Of a stretch of 64,000 bases of DNA, positions 62,848 to 64,000 are shown one piece after another. The translations under genes and the position numbers were made by a program. Location of the stretch: contig NZ_CP136684.1 of assembly GCF_032921865.1 (NCBI RefSeq), positions 4,254,501 through 4,318,500 of the forward strand. Reading direction: 5' to 3'. This DNA is from Thalassospira lucentensis (GTDB taxonomy: Bacteria > Pseudomonadota > Alphaproteobacteria > Rhodospirillales > Thalassospiraceae). The first letter of the stretch is position 1; each line of letters begins with the position of its first letter. Below the pieces are notes generated by a model, which had not been told where the DNA came from, ran no database searches, and saw only the letters and a list, made by a program, of their open reading frames with translations.

Positions 62848-64000
62848 TCATTTCCCTTTCTTTGTTTTCGGCTGGGGCTTTGGCGCATGTTCCTGTTCAA
62901 GTGCCGACCACAGATATTGCGCGGCATAAGCCCGCCACGGGCGCCAGCGTTCTGCATGCTGTTCCAGTGGCTTGGGCTTTGCCGGGCCCCCACCGATTTC
63001 AGATGCCTTCAGGATGCCAAGGTCCGCCGCCGGGAAGGCATCCGGGTCGCCAAGCCCGCGCAGGCCGAAATAATTCAACGTCCACGGGCCAATCCCCTTG
63101 GTCCCGGCCATTTCGGCCAATATGACATCGCCCGATTTGCGGTCACTGTCGGGATCGGCAAACAGATCGATGATATCGGCAAGTGTCTGGGCGCGTCGGG
63201 TCGTAAGCCCGATCGAGATCAGATCCTGTTGTTGCAGGGCGTCGGGTTTCGGGAACAGATGGGTGATGCCCGTTCCGGCAATCAGGTTTTCAGGCAGGGC
63301 TTCGCCAAAGCGTGCCACCAGTCGCCCGGCCAAGGTACGGGCGGCGGCAACCGACACCTGTTGGCCCAATACCGCCCGGATCGCCAGTTCAAACCGGTCC
63401 CAGCATCCCGGCACACGCAGACCGGGGCGTTTATCGACCAGGGGACGCAGCAATTCATCATCGGCAAACAGGGCCGTGATGGAGGGCACATCGGCATCCA
63501 GATCAAACAACCGCCGCACCCGGCCCCCGATTTCAAGCACGGCGTCACGCGCCGGACCGCGCAGGATAACATCGACACCGCCCTGATCGCTCGCAAACCG
63601 GCATATCATCAGACCAACGGCATCATTGATGCGAAAGCCGCGGGCATAGGTGCGGTCGCCCACCGCCTCCAGCCCCGGAATGGCGCGTGCCCGAAAGAAT
63701 GTCAGAAGGTAGTCGGCATCAAAGGGTTGCCGCGCACGCAGGCGCAGGATCAGATCGTCGCTTTTGGGGGCGAATGGATCATTGTCGTTTTTATCTGACA
63801 CGGGTTCGGCCTTTATGCCGCGCCGGAACGCGGTCGGGGCGTGGCCGTAGGCCGTTTTCATCGCATCGTTAAACCGGCGCAAACTGCCGAACCCGGCAAT
63901 ATCGGCGATTTCCGTCATCGACAGGTTGCTATCGACAATCAGTTGTCGGGCGCGCAGCAGCCGGCGTGCCTTGGCATGATCCTGCGGGGTGACGCCGGTA
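62848..64000 (-). CDS. Ada-AlkA type repair protein, 5' end outside window
   Basis: The visible 384 residues include an AraC-type helix-turn-helix end (LSMTEIADIAGFGSLRRFND) followed by a 3-methyladenine glycosylase (AlkA) domain. The helix-hairpin-helix is GTKGIGPWTLNYFGLRGLG, with a catalytic Asp in the following FPAADLG. The open frame continues past 64000, so the N-terminal Ada-type zinc domain is probably beyond the edge. It would sense alkylation, activate repair genes and excise alkylated purines. Confidence 0.88.
   Translation of the reverse strand, partial: TGVTPQDHAKARRLLRARQLIVDSNLSMTEIADIAGFGSLRRFNDAMKTAYGHAPTAFRRGIKAEPVSDKNDNDPFAPKSDDLILRLRARQPFDADYLLTFFRARAIPGLEAVGDRTYARGFRINDAVGLMICRFASDQGGVDVILRGPARDAVLEIGGRVRRLFDLDADVPSITALFADDELLRPLVDKRPGLRVPGCWDRFELAIRAVLGQQVSVAAARTLAGRLVARFGEALPENLIAGTGITHLFPKPDALQQQDLISIGLTTRRAQTLADIIDLFADPDSDRKSGDVILAEMAGTKGIGPWTLNYFGLRGLGDPDAFPAADLGILKASEIGGGPAKPKPLEQHAERWRPWRAYAAQYLWSALEQEHAPKPQPKTKKGK

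Overview
The window reads as chromosomal DNA of a free-living, probably marine alphaproteobacterium. TRAP transporters, DMT exporters, AraC and LysR regulators, an Isc operon with IscR and a second cysteine desulfurase, and REP-like palindromes all fit Rhodospirillales, with Thalassospira the best guess. The genus is an inference from gene content and style; no rRNA is present to confirm it. Coding density is high and most genes have recognisable Shine-Dalgarno sites.

Layout. 0.15-8.4 kb: two alpha/beta hydrolases, an AraC regulator divergent from a phytanoyl-CoA dioxygenase-like gene, an adenosine deaminase-family gene, a TPR-sulfotransferase and a DMT exporter. 8.5-14.1 kb: an operon of a TAXI-type TRAP transporter plus an AtuA-like enzyme and its small partner, divergent from a LysR gene that probably controls it. 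14.1-18.7 kb: an AraC gene, then a dctP-dctQ-dctM TRAP operon ending in a GntR/FCD regulator and a strong terminator. 19-21.9 kb: a membrane class III nucleotide cyclase next to an EAL phosphodiesterase. 21.9-29.5 kb: AraC, DMT, D-hydroxyacid dehydrogenase, DUF1127, LysR, DMT and a GSCFA protein. 29.5-30.7 kb: a GC-rich non-coding stretch with degenerate repeats and a decayed AraC gene fragment. 31.2-33.2 kb: an SDR gene divergent from a related AraC gene.

33.2-35.8 kb is an AT-rich accessory patch ending at a tRNA-Met. It carries an AbiU2/HEPN-like protein and a translationally coupled pair whose second member has a HEPN Rx4H motif. This is the best candidate for an undescribed defence or toxin-type system here.

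37-47.4 kb is a sulfur and Fe-S block on the minus strand: cysE-iscR-nifS-like-iscS-iscU-iscA-hscB-hscA-fdx-iscX, then tenA and mnmA. A sigma70-like promoter upstream of cysE is overlapped by a good IscR type-1 box, so cysteine supply, Fe-S assembly and IscR autoregulation appear linked. iscS carries an apparent one-base frameshift near its 3' end. REP-like palindromes punctuate the 3' part of the block.

47.6-64 kb is core and housekeeping: hydrolase, anmK, tyrS, a YhdP/AsmA-like protein, glnE, bcp, a pseudo-HPt/pseudo-receiver protein, a DUF455 ferritin-like protein, a zinc alcohol dehydrogenase, a GST, and an ogt plus Ada-AlkA repair pair running off the right edge.
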